From Streptomyces novaecaesareae (lineage in GTDB: Bacteria; Actinomycetota; Actinomycetes; Streptomycetales; Streptomycetaceae), in contig NZ_JNWQ01000060.1 of NCBI RefSeq assembly GCF_000716875.1, forward strand, positions 1-59,503: a stretch of 59,503 nt of DNA. Reading direction: 5' to 3'. A program made the position numbers and the translations under genes. The notes under the pieces were generated by a model that saw only the letters and a program-made list of their open reading frames with translations, made no database searches and was not told the origin of the DNA. Positions 7,187-15,026 of the stretch are shown here, piece by piece. The stretch's first letter is position 1; the number at the start of each line of letters is the position of its first letter.

Positions 7187-7869
7187 CCACCGCCTCTCAG
7201 CAGCTCGCCAACGCGCTCCGTCCGGTGAAGCATGTACTGCTCGACTTCGACGGCCCGGTGTGCTCGGTCTTCGCTGGCCTCCCCGCCCCGGAGGTTGCGC
7301 GGCGACTCCGTGAGGGCCTGCTCGCCTCTGGCGAGCAGGCCCTGGCCGGGGCCGAGGATGAGAGCGATCCTCTCGCTCTGCTCCGGCTGGTCTCGAACGC
7401 CCGGCCCGACCTCACACAGAGCACGGACGCTGCGCTGGCCGCCTTGGAGACTGAAGCTGTCCAGGTTGGTCGGCCGACCCCGGGCGGAGAATCGGTTCTC
7501 CGGGCCTGTGCCCGCTCTCGTCGGCTGGTCTCGGTCGTCAGCAACAATGCAGGCGCGGCCATCGAGACCTACCTCTCCGAGCACGGTCTCAGCAGCTACG
7601 TGGCGGGCGTCTTCGGGCGCGCCCCGGGCGACCCTTCCTCCATGAAGCCGAACCCGCGCCTCCTCCTCGAAGCAATGGAAGCCGCAGGCAGCGGGCCGGA
7701 GGACTGCGTCTTCATCGGCGACGCAGCCCGCGACGTCGAGGCCGGGGAAGCGGCCGGCGTCCCCACGATCGGCTACGCCAACAAGCCGGGGAAGGACGCC
7801 AAGCTAGCCGCCGCTGGCGCCGTGGTGATCGTGGACTCCATGCAGATGATCGCGGATGCTCTGGCCTGA
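7183..7869 (+). CDS. HAD-superfamily hydrolase (subfamily IA)
   Basis: The 228-residue protein has the HAD motifs in order: DFDG (nucleophile Asp21, Asp23), VSNNAG for motif II around residue 123, Lys in MKPNP for motif III, and FIGDAARDVEAG for motif IV. It should hydrolyse a phosphoester (a phosphoglycolate phosphatase-like fold); the substrate is unknown. The ATG at 7183 overlaps the GntR stop codon; the longer frame from 7138 is not needed. GntR-HAD pairs are common in streptomycete elements, so it may act on the inducer of the GntR protein (inference). Confidence 0.85.
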   Translation: MTTASQQLANALRPVKHVLLDFDGPVCSVFAGLPAPEVARRLREGLLASGEQALAGAEDESDPLALLRLVSNARPDLTQSTDAALAALETEAVQVGRPTPGGESVLRACARSRRLVSVVSNNAGAAIETYLSEHGLSSYVAGVFGRAPGDPSSMKPNPRLLLEAMEAAGSGPEDCVFIGDAARDVEAGEAAGVPTIGYANKPGKDAKLAAAGAVVIVDSMQMIADALA

Positions 7870-8110
7870 CCATTCAGTCCCCGACTGTCTCAATTCCTCA
7901 GGGCTCGAAGGACGCACTTCCCAAGCCTGGTCGGCAGCCGCTACAGGCAGGCTCTGCGGCGTGGACCATCGCACGGAGAGGGTGCGTGCCGACCATCCCT
8001 CGGACGCCCTCTTCTGCCATCCGTCCGGTGCGCGATACGGTTACAGTCTCGGTGCAGGTTCCGGTACGCATGCTGCATGGCCCGAGTGACATGAGGATGG
8101 TGGATGCGCC

Positions 8111-8923
8111 ATGTACGAGCGCAGAGAGCTCTATAACAACGCCCCTCTAGTTCTTGTCACAGCCGAGGTGAGATATCCCTATTCACCGCGCCTTCGACAG
8201 CTGGACACCATCGACCGCATTCAGGTGGCCCTGGAGCATCTACTCCCCATCCGGCGAGTAGAGAAGCGATTTTCACTGCAGATCCCCCTTGGACAAGCAG
8301 GCGCGGCAATCCCGGAAACTACCGATGTTTACCGCTTCCTCAATAGAGCATCAACATGGTCGGCCGTAGTCTCCCCGGAGGCATTTACGGTGGAAACGAC
8401 ACACTTCGAAGACTTTCCCAAGTTCCTAGAAGTGCTACTTTCCGTTGCGCGCTCGATTGCGAATGAGACTCCAATTCCAGCAATAGAGAGAGTCGGCCTC
8501 AGGTTCATTAATGAAATGCGGGTTCCGGAGACCACCCGGTCCGCCTCCGACTGGGCAGGGTGGGTCGACCCAAGCCTCCTACCTGCACTGAGTGTCAAGG
8601 CGGGCCCCCTGAAAGCTAGTCAGGGAGTGGCGGTCTACGACCTCGGGGATTCCGCGCAACTACAGTTCCAGTACGCCGCAGTGGAGGGTAGCGGAGTAGT
8701 CGGAAACGAGACGCTCAAGCGCCGTTCCACACCTCCCCCCGGGCCACTCTTCGTACTCGACTTCGACAGCTTCTGGATGGCGCCCACACCGGAAGAGGCA
8801 GAAGCTTTCAGTGTCGAATTGCTCTCGGAAAAGCTTAATCGCCTCCACGAGCCCACTGGCGAGGTATTCCAGGCTTCGATCACCGACCGCGCCCGCAATC
8901 TCTTCAGAAAGGCCAGTGACTGA
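8111..8923 (+). CDS. TIGR04255-like protein, first gene of a cargo cassette
   Basis: The 270-residue protein has the overall pattern of TIGR04255: N-terminal NNAPLVLVTAEVRY, central RVGLRFINEMRVP around residue 136, and a late LFVLDFDSFWM strand around residue 215. The family is sporadically distributed and of unknown function. Base composition here is visibly less GC-rich than in the neighbours, suggesting separate acquisition. GAGGATGGTGG precedes the ATG. It is separated by one base from an HTH gene and followed by a third gene, forming an operon next to the attachment site. A defence or toxin-antitoxin-like role is speculation from position. Confidence 0.6.
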   Translation: MYERRELYNNAPLVLVTAEVRYPYSPRLRQLDTIDRIQVALEHLLPIRRVEKRFSLQIPLGQAGAAIPETTDVYRFLNRASTWSAVVSPEAFTVETTHFEDFPKFLEVLLSVARSIANETPIPAIERVGLRFINEMRVPETTRSASDWAGWVDPSLLPALSVKAGPLKASQGVAVYDLGDSAQLQFQYAAVEGSGVVGNETLKRRSTPPPGPLFVLDFDSFWMAPTPEEAEAFSVELLSEKLNRLHEPTGEVFQASITDRARNLFRKASD

Positions 8924-8924
8924 C

Positions 8925-9587
8925 ATGGCGACCTCTCAGCACTCCACTGCAGAACAGTCCTCCATGATTCGGAGCTACAGCCCCACTCAGGAGAGCACCA
9001 GCTCCGCTGTCATTCACCCTATCCGGGTGCTCCGCAGCGAGACAGGCACGGCTCGGGTGGTCGCCGACCAGTTGGGCGGAGCCATCGCTGAGCTCGATAA
9101 CAAGGTCATCGACCAAGACCTTCGAACCCGCTCGGCGATCAAGGCCAAGCTCAGCGTGCCCTCGCTGTTGCAGGAGCTGGCAACGGAACGTGGCATGGCG
9201 TGGTCTGACATCGCCCGCTTGGTCGGAGTCAGCGTGTCCGCTGTCCGCAAGTGGCGCTCGGGCGGCGATGCGGCACCTGAGAAGCGTTGGCACCTTGCCA
9301 GGTTGGCCGCTTTCCTCGACCTGCTCTCCGAGTCTGCCGTGGAGGATCCCGTCGGCTGGATGGAGATGAACCTTTCCCTGCCGGAGGGATACTCTGTTCG
9401 ACCAGTCGACCTGTACCGGGACGGGCACGCCATCCCTCTGCTGGAGATCGCTGGCATGAAGCGAGACCCTCAGGCCGTGATGGACCAGCTCGACCCAACG
9501 TGGCGAGACACGCGTCGTAGCGATTTTGAACTCTTCACCGCAAGTGATGGTCAGCTGGCCCTACGGGAGCGCGGGGCCCAGCAATAG
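8925..9587 (+). CDS. HTH DNA-binding protein of the cargo cassette
   Basis: The 220-residue protein contains a helix-turn-helix around residues 82-115 (LLQELATERGMAWSDIARL, then VSVSAVRKWRSGG), as in XRE/MerR-like single-domain regulators. A C-terminal part of unknown family follows, ending with LFTASDGQLALRERGAQQ. The ATG at 8925 starts one base after the preceding stop; the longer frame from 8811 overlaps that gene and is rejected. It is probably the autoregulator of the three-gene cassette or an antitoxin-like partner. Confidence 0.65.
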   Translation: MATSQHSTAEQSSMIRSYSPTQESTSSAVIHPIRVLRSETGTARVVADQLGGAIAELDNKVIDQDLRTRSAIKAKLSVPSLLQELATERGMAWSDIARLVGVSVSAVRKWRSGGDAAPEKRWHLARLAAFLDLLSESAVEDPVGWMEMNLSLPEGYSVRPVDLYRDGHAIPLLEIAGMKRDPQAVMDQLDPTWRDTRRSDFELFTASDGQLALRERGAQQ

Positions 9588-9605
9588 GGAGGGCGAGCCA
9601 CCCGC

Positions 9606-10289
9606 ATGAGCGAGCTGTCTGAGCCAGCTGCGATAGAAGACCTCTACGCCTACTGGGGCGAGACGCCGCCTGCTTCCCGTCCGCTGATGCAAGGCGACGT
9701 CTTCTCCGGCGTGGTACTTCCTGGCCTCGGAGAGGAACCTCAGCTGGCACAGCTCGTCATGCACCCATGCCAGATGCGGCAGGGTCCCAACCTCCGGCCT
9801 CGAATCTCACTTGTCCCTTTGAAGGCCTCACCACAGCGGATCGTGTCCGCTGACTGGCGCAAGTCGATCCGGATCATGCCGCTGCCTGAGCTTCACGGCC
9901 CCGGTACCGCCAGCTACAAGGCCGACCTTTGTGAGCCGTCACCGGTTCCTTCGGCCGCTCTGGATCCGGCGATGCGCCTGGCGTCCCTCAGCGACGACGG
10001 AGTTCTACTCCTTCAGCAGCGCCTGGTCATGGGTGCCACCCGTGTCCATCTGTCGCTTGACAGGTTCCACGAGCAGATGGCCCCCACGTTCACAGAGATG
10101 GAGCTGCAGGAGGAGTGGGCAGAGGCTGCGCTCGCCAGCGGCAGCGCACTTGAAGACGCGATCAAGGAGTTTCATGCGTGGCTAGATGAAGGGGCGCCCA
10201 CCCGTAGAGCTAGCTTGGCCACAGTGCGCGAGCACAGCCGCATCCGCCGGGAGGCCCGGAGCGCCATCACGGCCCGATACAGACCCTGA
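9606..10289 (+). CDS. Unknown protein, third gene of cargo cassette
   Basis: The 227-residue protein is unassigned. A segment near residues 29-62 (LMQGDVFSGVVLPG, then LVMHPCQM and RPRISLVPLK) recalls the GD-x-F...HPC-x pattern of SH3-barrel-like proteins and faintly resembles the MazF/PemK N-terminus, but key residues cannot be confirmed. The C-terminal half is helical. GGGAGGG lies upstream of the ATG. It is the last gene before the attachment site. Confidence 0.55.
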   Translation: MSELSEPAAIEDLYAYWGETPPASRPLMQGDVFSGVVLPGLGEEPQLAQLVMHPCQMRQGPNLRPRISLVPLKASPQRIVSADWRKSIRIMPLPELHGPGTASYKADLCEPSPVPSAALDPAMRLASLSDDGVLLLQQRLVMGATRVHLSLDRFHEQMAPTFTEMELQEEWAEAALASGSALEDAIKEFHAWLDEGAPTRRASLATVREHSRIRREARSAITARYRP

Positions 10290-10330
10290 CACAAGAACTA
10301 CGTGGCCCGTCGCCATGGGGGGCTTCTTCC

Positions 10331-10376
10331 GGTCTCAGTTCTGGTCTCATTCGCCTCCGTTCACCGGGGTTCACCG
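10331..10376 (+). repeat. Paired short repeats near att, candidate integrase arm sites
   Basis: GGTCTCA occurs at 10331-10337 and 10343-10349, and GTTCACCG at 10359-10366 and 10369-10376, about 70-115 bp inside the attachment site. Tyrosine recombinases of AICEs bind such short arm-type repeats. The integrase itself is not in the window. Confidence 0.4.
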
Positions 10377-10445
10377 CACCCCTACGACACCCGTCCCACC
10401 AGGGGCTGGAACCCCGGCGAACCCCGCCGGACACGGCCGCACAGA

Positions 10446-10504
10446 CCTCGAAAGCGTGTGTGGGGGCAACTCCACCGTGGGTTCGAATCCCACCGCTACC
10501 GCCA
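10446..10504 (+). other. att site: 3' portion of tRNA-Ser(CGA), boundary of the element
   Basis: From the anticodon loop (CTCGAAA, anticodon CGA at 10449-10451) the sequence continues as the 3' strand of the anticodon stem, a serine-type long variable arm, a T-arm (GTGGGTTCGAATCCCAC), the acceptor strand CGCTACC, discriminator G and CCA. The matching 5' half (acceptor GGTAGCG, D-arm, CACGC stem) is absent upstream. Integration into the 3' end of a tRNA gene leaves such a copy at the distal end, while the intact gene is rebuilt at the other, off-window, end. The chromosome resumes to the right. Confidence 0.8.
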
Positions 10505-10510
10505 GAAAGC

Positions 10511-10543
10511 CCGAGGGCCCGTCCGATCCGGACGGGCCCTCGG
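10511..10543 (+). terminator. Terminator downstream of the tRNA-Ser att site
   Basis: Perfect 15-bp arms CCGAGGGCCCGTCCG / CGGACGGGCCCTCGG with a 3-nt loop start seven bases after the CCA end. This is the original terminator of the tRNA gene, supporting that chromosomal sequence begins here. Confidence 0.8.
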
Positions 10544-10954
10544 CGTTTCCCGCGCACCCTCGAACGCGGAACGGCTCCGTACCCCGGGCCGATGACCACC
10601 GACGCCCGGTCCGTACGGAGCCTGGAGGGGGGAGCGGCTCGGGGGGACTGACCGCTCCCCCGGCGGAGGTCCCACAACCGGCGCCGCGTCGGGGGGAAGC
10701 CGCGGCGGCCGGTCCCACAGCGGGGAACTCCGGATCCACGCACCGGGGATTCCTGCCAGATCCTCGGTACGTCATCCATCCTGCCGCCCGGCCCGCGGCC
10801 GGGCACCCGGAGAAAGGCCCCACTCGCGGGGACCTTCGTCCCGGCGGCCGAACGCGTCGCACACTTGATAGCCCGTCCGGGTGGATAAGCTGCCCCCTGC
10901 AGGCCGCTCGGGGACCGGACGACGGCGGCCCACCGCTGGGAGGAAGGTCACCCG
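10544..10954. other. Gene-free stretch upstream of a small membrane protein
   Basis: I see no credible gene; long frames here are GC-driven shadows. A weak rightward promoter may lie at TTGATA (10865-10870) and TAAGCT (10886-10891), with a short 15-bp spacer, 64 bp before the 54-aa gene. Confidence 0.4.
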
Positions 10955-11119
10955 ATGGCGCAGGCGAAGAAGATCGGCGCAGTCCTCCTGCTCATCTTCG
11001 TGCTCTACTCGATCATCACCTCACCGGCCCGCTCCGCCCAGCTCGTCCAGCTGGGGTTCGAGGGGATCTCGAACGCGGCCAAGGCGGTCGGCACCTTCAT
11101 GACCGGGTTGATCAAGTAG
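10955..11119 (+). CDS. 54-aa single-span membrane peptide
   Basis: ATG at 10955, preceded by GGGAGGAAGG, opens a 54-codon gene ending in TAG at 11119. The product starts MAQAKKIGAVLLLIFVLYSI: a basic N-terminus, one hydrophobic segment (residues 7-22) and a short amphipathic tail ending FMTGLIK. Codon use is strongly GC3, like real genes here. It may be a small secreted or membrane peptide; function unknown. A GC hairpin follows. Confidence 0.7.
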   Translation: MAQAKKIGAVLLLIFVLYSIITSPARSAQLVQLGFEGISNAAKAVGTFMTGLIK

Positions 11120-11124
11120 TCCGG

Positions 11125-11149
11125 CCCGGGCCTGCGGGCCCCGCCCGGG
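11125..11149 (+). terminator. Hairpin after the 54-aa gene
   Basis: CCCGGGC (11125-11131) and GCCCGGG (11143-11149) form a short GC-rich stem six bases after the stop codon. There is no T tract. Confidence 0.45.
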
Positions 11150-11231
11150 TGGCGGACGGCCGTTCACCCGCCCCGGCGCACCGGCTACGGTGGGCGGGAC
11201 CTTCCACCCCCGTCCGCGAGGAGCGGCAATC

Positions 11232-11525
11232 GTGATCCGGCACCTGGTCCTGTTCAAGCTCAACGAAGGCGTCAGCAAGGACGACGAGCGCGCCCTCGCC
11301 GGCGCCAAGGCGTTCGCCGAGCTCGGCGCGGTGATCCCCGAACTGCGCGAGTGGGAGTGCGGCTGGAACACCACCGAGCGCGACATCGCCTACGACTATG
11401 CGATCAACAGCCTGGTCGAGGACCGCGACGCGCTCCAGGCCTACCTGACCCACCCGGCCCACCAGGCCGCCGCCGGCCAGTGGCGCGAGTTCGCGACCTG
11501 GGTGATCGCCGACATCGAGGTCTGA
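11232..11525 (+). CDS. Dabb (stress-responsive A/B barrel) domain protein
   Basis: The 97-residue protein begins MIRHLVLFKLNEGVSKDD, the typical Dabb start (RHLVLFK), and continues with EWECGWNTTERDIAYDYAI and LQAYLTHPAHQAA, the conserved tail of the family. It forms a small dimeric alpha/beta barrel; the role in actinomycetes is unknown. GTG at 11232 is preferred over the in-frame start at 11190 because GAGGAG lies about eight bases upstream and the family starts here. Confidence 0.88.
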   Translation: MIRHLVLFKLNEGVSKDDERALAGAKAFAELGAVIPELREWECGWNTTERDIAYDYAINSLVEDRDALQAYLTHPAHQAAAGQWREFATWVIADIEV

Positions 11526-11564
11526 TCCCCCTCCCGTCCCGGGCCCTTCGCCCAGACGGACCGC

Positions 11565-11595
11565 GGCGCCCCCTCCGGCCTCCGGACGGGGCGCC
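11565..11595 (+). terminator. Terminator of the Dabb gene
   Basis: Arms GGCGCCCC (11565-11572) and GGGGCGCC (11588-11595) enclose an inner TCCGG/CCGGA stem. Confidence 0.65.
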
Positions 11596-11806
11596 TTGCT
11601 CTGCCCCGGAACGACCCTTGCGGCGCCTCACCGAGGAGCCCGGCGAAGGTTGAACGTCCCACCAACACACCTCCGTCGGGTGCTTGCCCGACCTGTGCCC
11701 ACCTTGTGATGCTATGACCGGTTTTGCCGGACATGGCGAGGTGATGAGAACCAGCCGCGACCCCCGATCCGCAGGGCCCGTCGTTGTCGACTTTGGGAGG
11801 GGTGAC

Positions 11807-12652
11807 GTGTCCGTGGACGATGTGCTTGCGGCGATCATCAGCCCGGCCGGCGAGCTCCGCCCGGACGGGCTTCGCGGCCCCGGTGGCAGGCCCGTCGTGG
11901 ACGTCCGGACGCTGACCCGGGTGCTGTTCGAGCGGCTCGCCGAGCTGCCCCCGGACGCCCTCGAACGCGAACGGGTCCGGGCCGCCCTGATCGAGGTGAA
12001 CATCCCACTGGTCCGCTACGCGGCCACCCGCTTCCGCAGCCGCAGCGAGCCGATGGAGGACGTCGTCCAGGTCGGCACCATCGGCCTGATCAACGCGATC
12101 GACCGCTTCGACCCCACCCGCGGCGTCCAGTTCCCCACCTACGCGCTGCCGACCATCCTGGGCGAGATCAAGCGCTACTTCCGCGACAACGTCCGCACCA
12201 TGCACGTCCCGCGCCGGCTCCAGGAGCTCTGGGTCCAGGTGAGCGGCGCGATGGAGGAGCTGACGGTGCTGCACGGGCGGGCCCCCAAGGTGCCCGAGAT
12301 CGCCGCCAGCCTGCGGATCCCCGAGGAGGACGTCCGGGCCTGCCTGGACGCCGGGCGGGCCTACAACGCGGCCTCCCTGGAGGCCGCGCAGGAGCACGAG
12401 GGCGGACTCGCCCTGCTCGACCGGCTCGGCTACGAGGACTCCGCGCTGGCCGAGGTCGAGCACCGCGACATGGTCCGCCACCTGCTGGTCCAACTCCCCG
12501 AACGGGAGCGCCGGATCGTGATGCTGCGGTTCTTCGCCAACCTCACCCAGTCCCAGATCAGCACCGAGTTGGGGATGTCCCAGATGCACGTCTCGCGGCT
12601 GCTCTCCCGGATCCTCACCAGGCTTCGGACCGGGAACTCCTGGGAAGAGTGA
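11807..12652 (+). CDS. SigB/SigF-type sigma factor (first of a tandem pair)
   Basis: The 281-residue sigma-70 family group 3 protein has region 2 ([20 protein letters not shown], then [14 protein letters not shown]), region 3 (VPRRLQELW) and region 4 ([20 protein letters not shown], then [20 protein letters not shown]). It lacks an extended N-terminal region 1.1. GTG 11807 is chosen because GGGAGGGG sits four bases upstream; an earlier ATG at 11742 is possible. Paralogues of this class respond to osmotic stress and sporulation and are controlled by RsbW-type anti-sigma factors; one RsbW-like gene lies at 51993. It is followed by a paralogue, as sigF and sigN are adjacent in S. coelicolor. Confidence 0.93.
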   Translation: MSVDDVLAAIISPAGELRPDGLRGPGGRPVVDVRTLTRVLFERLAELPPDALERERVRAALIEVNIPLVRYAATRFRSRSEPMEDVVQVGTIGLINAIDRFDPTRGVQFPTYALPTILGEIKRYFRDNVRTMHVPRRLQELWVQVSGAMEELTVLHGRAPKVPEIAASLRIPEEDVRACLDAGRAYNAASLEAAQEHEGGLALLDRLGYEDSALAEVEHRDMVRHLLVQLPERERRIVMLRFFANLTQSQISTELGMSQMHVSRLLSRILTRLRTGNSWEE

Positions 12653-12695
12653 GATTGCAGCGCGTTACTCCCACGTGACATCTTGCGACGTTCGG

Positions 12696-12721
12696 GTTTG
12701 CCGTGGACCGTGTTCCGGTAT
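12696..12721 (+). promoter_or_regulatory. SigB/F-type promoter upstream of the second sigma gene
   Basis: GTTTGC (12696-12701), 14-bp spacer, CGGTAT (12716-12721). This matches the SigB-class consensus GTTT-N14-16-GGGTAT except at one -10 base. It suggests that the second sigma gene is transcribed by a sigma factor of the same class. Confidence 0.6.
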
Positions 12722-12795
12722 GGAGGGGGAGGGCCCCGCCGGGAACCTCCGCGCGACGGCCCCCGTTCAACCGTCAGTCACGAGGGGGTGGGCGC

Positions 12796-13713
12796 ATGTC
12801 CGGAGAGCTGGGCGTTGCGGAGATCCACGCTGGTCAGGCCACCGGTACGGCCGTTGCCGAGGACCTGGTCCCGCGGCAGCGGGTCGAGCCGGTCGAACCG
12901 CCCGGACCCGGCACGGCGCCCGGCACGGCACCCGGGACTCCGCCCGCCTCCGGGCTGGACACCCGAACGCTCTCCCGCTCGCTGTTCCTGCGGCTCGCCG
13001 CGCTGGAGCCCGGCAGCGCGGAGCACACCTACGTCCGCGACACCCTGATCGAGCTCAACCTGCCGCTGGTCCGGTACGCCTCGGCGCGCTTCCGCAGCCG
13101 CAACGAGCCGATGGAGGACATCGTCCAGGTCGGAACCATCGGCCTGATCAAGGCCATCGACCGCTTCGACCCGGAGCGCGGGGTGGAGTTCCCCACCTTC
13201 GCGATGCCCACCGTGGTCGGCGAGATCAAGCGCTTCTTCCGGGACACCAGTTGGTCGGTGCGGGTGCCGCGGCGGCTCCAGGAGCTGCGGCTGGCGCTCA
13301 CCAAGGCCGGCGACGAGCTGTCCCAGCGGCTGGACCGCTCCCCCACCGTCCCCGAGCTGGCCGTCTGCCTGGGGGTCAGCGAGGAGGACGTGGTCGAGGG
13401 CCTCGCGGTGGGCAACGCCTACACCGCCAGCTCGCTCGACTCCGGCTCCGGCGAGGAGGACAGCGACGGTCCGCTGGCCGACCGGCTCGGCTACGAGGAC
13501 CTCGCACTGGAGGGCGTCGAGTACCGGGAGTCGCTGAAGCCGCTGCTGGCCAAGCTGCCGCCGCGCGAGCGCCGGATCATCATGCTGCGCTTCTTCGGCA
13601 ACCTCACCCAGTCCCAGATCGGCGAGGAGATCGGCATCTCGCAGATGCACGTCTCCCGGCTGCTCACCCGGACGCTCACCCAGCTCCGCGAGGGGCTGAT
13701 CAGCGAGGGCTGA
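12796..13713 (+). CDS. SigB/SigF-type sigma factor (second of the tandem pair)
   Basis: The 305-residue protein has the same region 2-3-4 order as the preceding gene and is highly similar to it: [59 protein letters not shown] and [19 protein letters not shown]. Its N-terminal about 60 residues (Pro/Gly-rich) are unique. ATG 12796 follows GAGGGGG; earlier starts (12703) run through a promoter-like region and are rejected. The pair probably arose by duplication. Its own SigB-like promoter implies autoregulation or a cascade from the first gene. Confidence 0.93.
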   Translation: MSGELGVAEIHAGQATGTAVAEDLVPRQRVEPVEPPGPGTAPGTAPGTPPASGLDTRTLSRSLFLRLAALEPGSAEHTYVRDTLIELNLPLVRYASARFRSRNEPMEDIVQVGTIGLIKAIDRFDPERGVEFPTFAMPTVVGEIKRFFRDTSWSVRVPRRLQELRLALTKAGDELSQRLDRSPTVPELAVCLGVSEEDVVEGLAVGNAYTASSLDSGSGEEDSDGPLADRLGYEDLALEGVEYRESLKPLLAKLPPRERRIIMLRFFGNLTQSQIGEEIGISQMHVSRLLTRTLTQLREGLISEG

Positions 13714-13723
13714 GCCTGGTGCC

Positions 13724-14611
13724 TCAACTCCCGCTTCCGTCCAGCAGGTTGGCGCGCAGTCCGGCCAGCACGTCGTCGTCCAGCCCGAGCCCCTCCCGCC
13801 AGAACGCGTCGAAGCCGCCCCAGCCGGCCTCGACTTCCGCGAATGCGGCGTCCAGGTAGCCGCCGTCGGCACGGAAGACCGGCAGGAGCAGCTCGGGCTC
13901 GTGCATCAGGCCGCGGGTGCGCAGGTCGTCCAACGCCCGGGCCACGACCGGGGCGGAGCGCTCGTTGGTGAGCAGGTAGTCGACGAGGACGGTCTCCCGC
14001 TCCACCCCGAGGGCGGTCAGCAGCAGTGCGGCCGCCCAGCCGGTGCGGTCCTTGCCGGCCGAGCAGTGGAAGAGCAGCGGCGGCCCGTCCGGGGCGGCCA
14101 GCAGGCGCAGCAGGGCGGCGTACCGCTCGCGCGCCAACGCGTCGGTGACGAACCAGCGGTAGAGGCCGGTCATCATGGCGGCCGCCCGGCCGTCGCCGAG
14201 CAGGACGCGCTGGCGCTGCGGGCTCGGGTCGGCCAGGGCGTCCCTGATCGTCAGGTAGATGTCGAAGTCCGTTGCCATCAGCGGCATGTGGTGCAGGGCC
14301 ACGCCGCCGGGCAGGCGGTCGAGGCCGACCTCGCGGACCTCGGCCATGCTGCGCAGGTCCACCACCCGGCGCAGGCCGAGCGCGCCCAGCGGGCCGAGGT
14401 CCTCGGCGGTGACGTGGTTCAGACCGTCGCTGCGCAGGGCCACCCCGTGCCTCAGCGCCCGCCCGTCGACCGCCCGGTACCCGCCCAGATCGCGGGCGTT
14501 CACCGCACCGCGCAGACCGAGGCTTCGGCCGACGGATGCCGTTCCGCCCGGCTCCGGCGCCGCATTCCGTGTACTCCCGATTCTTCCGGACTCGGCCTGC
14601 CGATCGACCAT
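13724..14611 (-). CDS. Tyrosine-protein phosphatase (MptpB/DSP-like, Y_phosphatase3)
   Basis: The 295-residue enzyme carries the C-x5-R phosphatase loop HCSAGKDRTG with nucleophile Cys183 and Arg189. The N-terminal GAVNARDLGGY is characteristic of the Y_phosphatase3 family (Mycobacterium MptpB, triple-specificity phosphatases). It should dephosphorylate phosphotyrosine or phosphoinositides in the cytoplasm; the substrate is unknown. ATG 14611 follows GGAGGC; a 13-residue longer start (14650) lacks a site. It is convergent with the sigma gene, 10 bp apart. Confidence 0.9.
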   Translation of the reverse strand: MVDRQAESGRIGSTRNAAPEPGGTASVGRSLGLRGAVNARDLGGYRAVDGRALRHGVALRSDGLNHVTAEDLGPLGALGLRRVVDLRSMAEVREVGLDRLPGGVALHHMPLMATDFDIYLTIRDALADPSPQRQRVLLGDGRAAAMMTGLYRWFVTDALARERYAALLRLLAAPDGPPLLFHCSAGKDRTGWAAALLLTALGVERETVLVDYLLTNERSAPVVARALDDLRTRGLMHEPELLLPVFRADGGYLDAAFAEVEAGWGGFDAFWREGLGLDDDVLAGLRANLLDGSGS

Positions 14612-15026
14612 GCGGCGCCTCCATTGCATATTCGGACTGTCACATGGCACAGCGCTGCTCGATATTGCATGAACCTGCCCATTGGACCGGTGAGATGTGC
14701 GAGAGTGTCACGCGCAACTGACGACAGTGTAGGTCTCCAGCCCAGCCCACAGAGCCACACCGTCGGTAACCGCGCGTAGCACTCAGCTTCCGGTTTTTCA
14801 TTTTCAATTCATTATTTGCATCACAGGTCCGTTTCCGGTCACAATCAGCGCCTTCATGGCATCGCCATGAACGTTGGTAACAGGTTCGCTGCACTCTCGC
14901 CCTTTTGGTCCCCCGTACCGCCGACGCTCGACCAGGATGGGCGCCGGGCAGCCTGCTGCCCGCGAACAGCTACACGGGCAGGTGAGCGCCGAGCAGCGCG
15001 GCGCCTGCACCAAGGGGAGGATCACC
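14612..15026. promoter_or_regulatory. Upstream region of the exopolysaccharide operon with AT-rich island
   Basis: No gene is seen. Positions 14796-14825 (TTTTTCATTTTCAATTC and following) are strikingly AT-rich for this genome, and a perfect 19-bp palindrome lies at 14853-14871. Together they look like the control region of the polysaccharide operon that begins at 15027; nucleoid-protein (Lsr2-like) binding is possible. Confidence 0.5.
14853..14871. promoter_or_regulatory. Perfect 8-3-8 palindrome, candidate operator
   Basis: TTCATGGC-ATC-GCCATGAA is a perfect inverted repeat 155 bp upstream of the first exopolysaccharide gene. It looks like a dimeric repressor site; the regulator is unknown and not encoded next to it. 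Confidence 0.5.

Noticed and set aside
10186..11235. 349-aa rightward ORF across the att site
   Set aside because: It reads through the tRNA remnant, its terminator and the 54-aa gene; composition is GC-driven noise.
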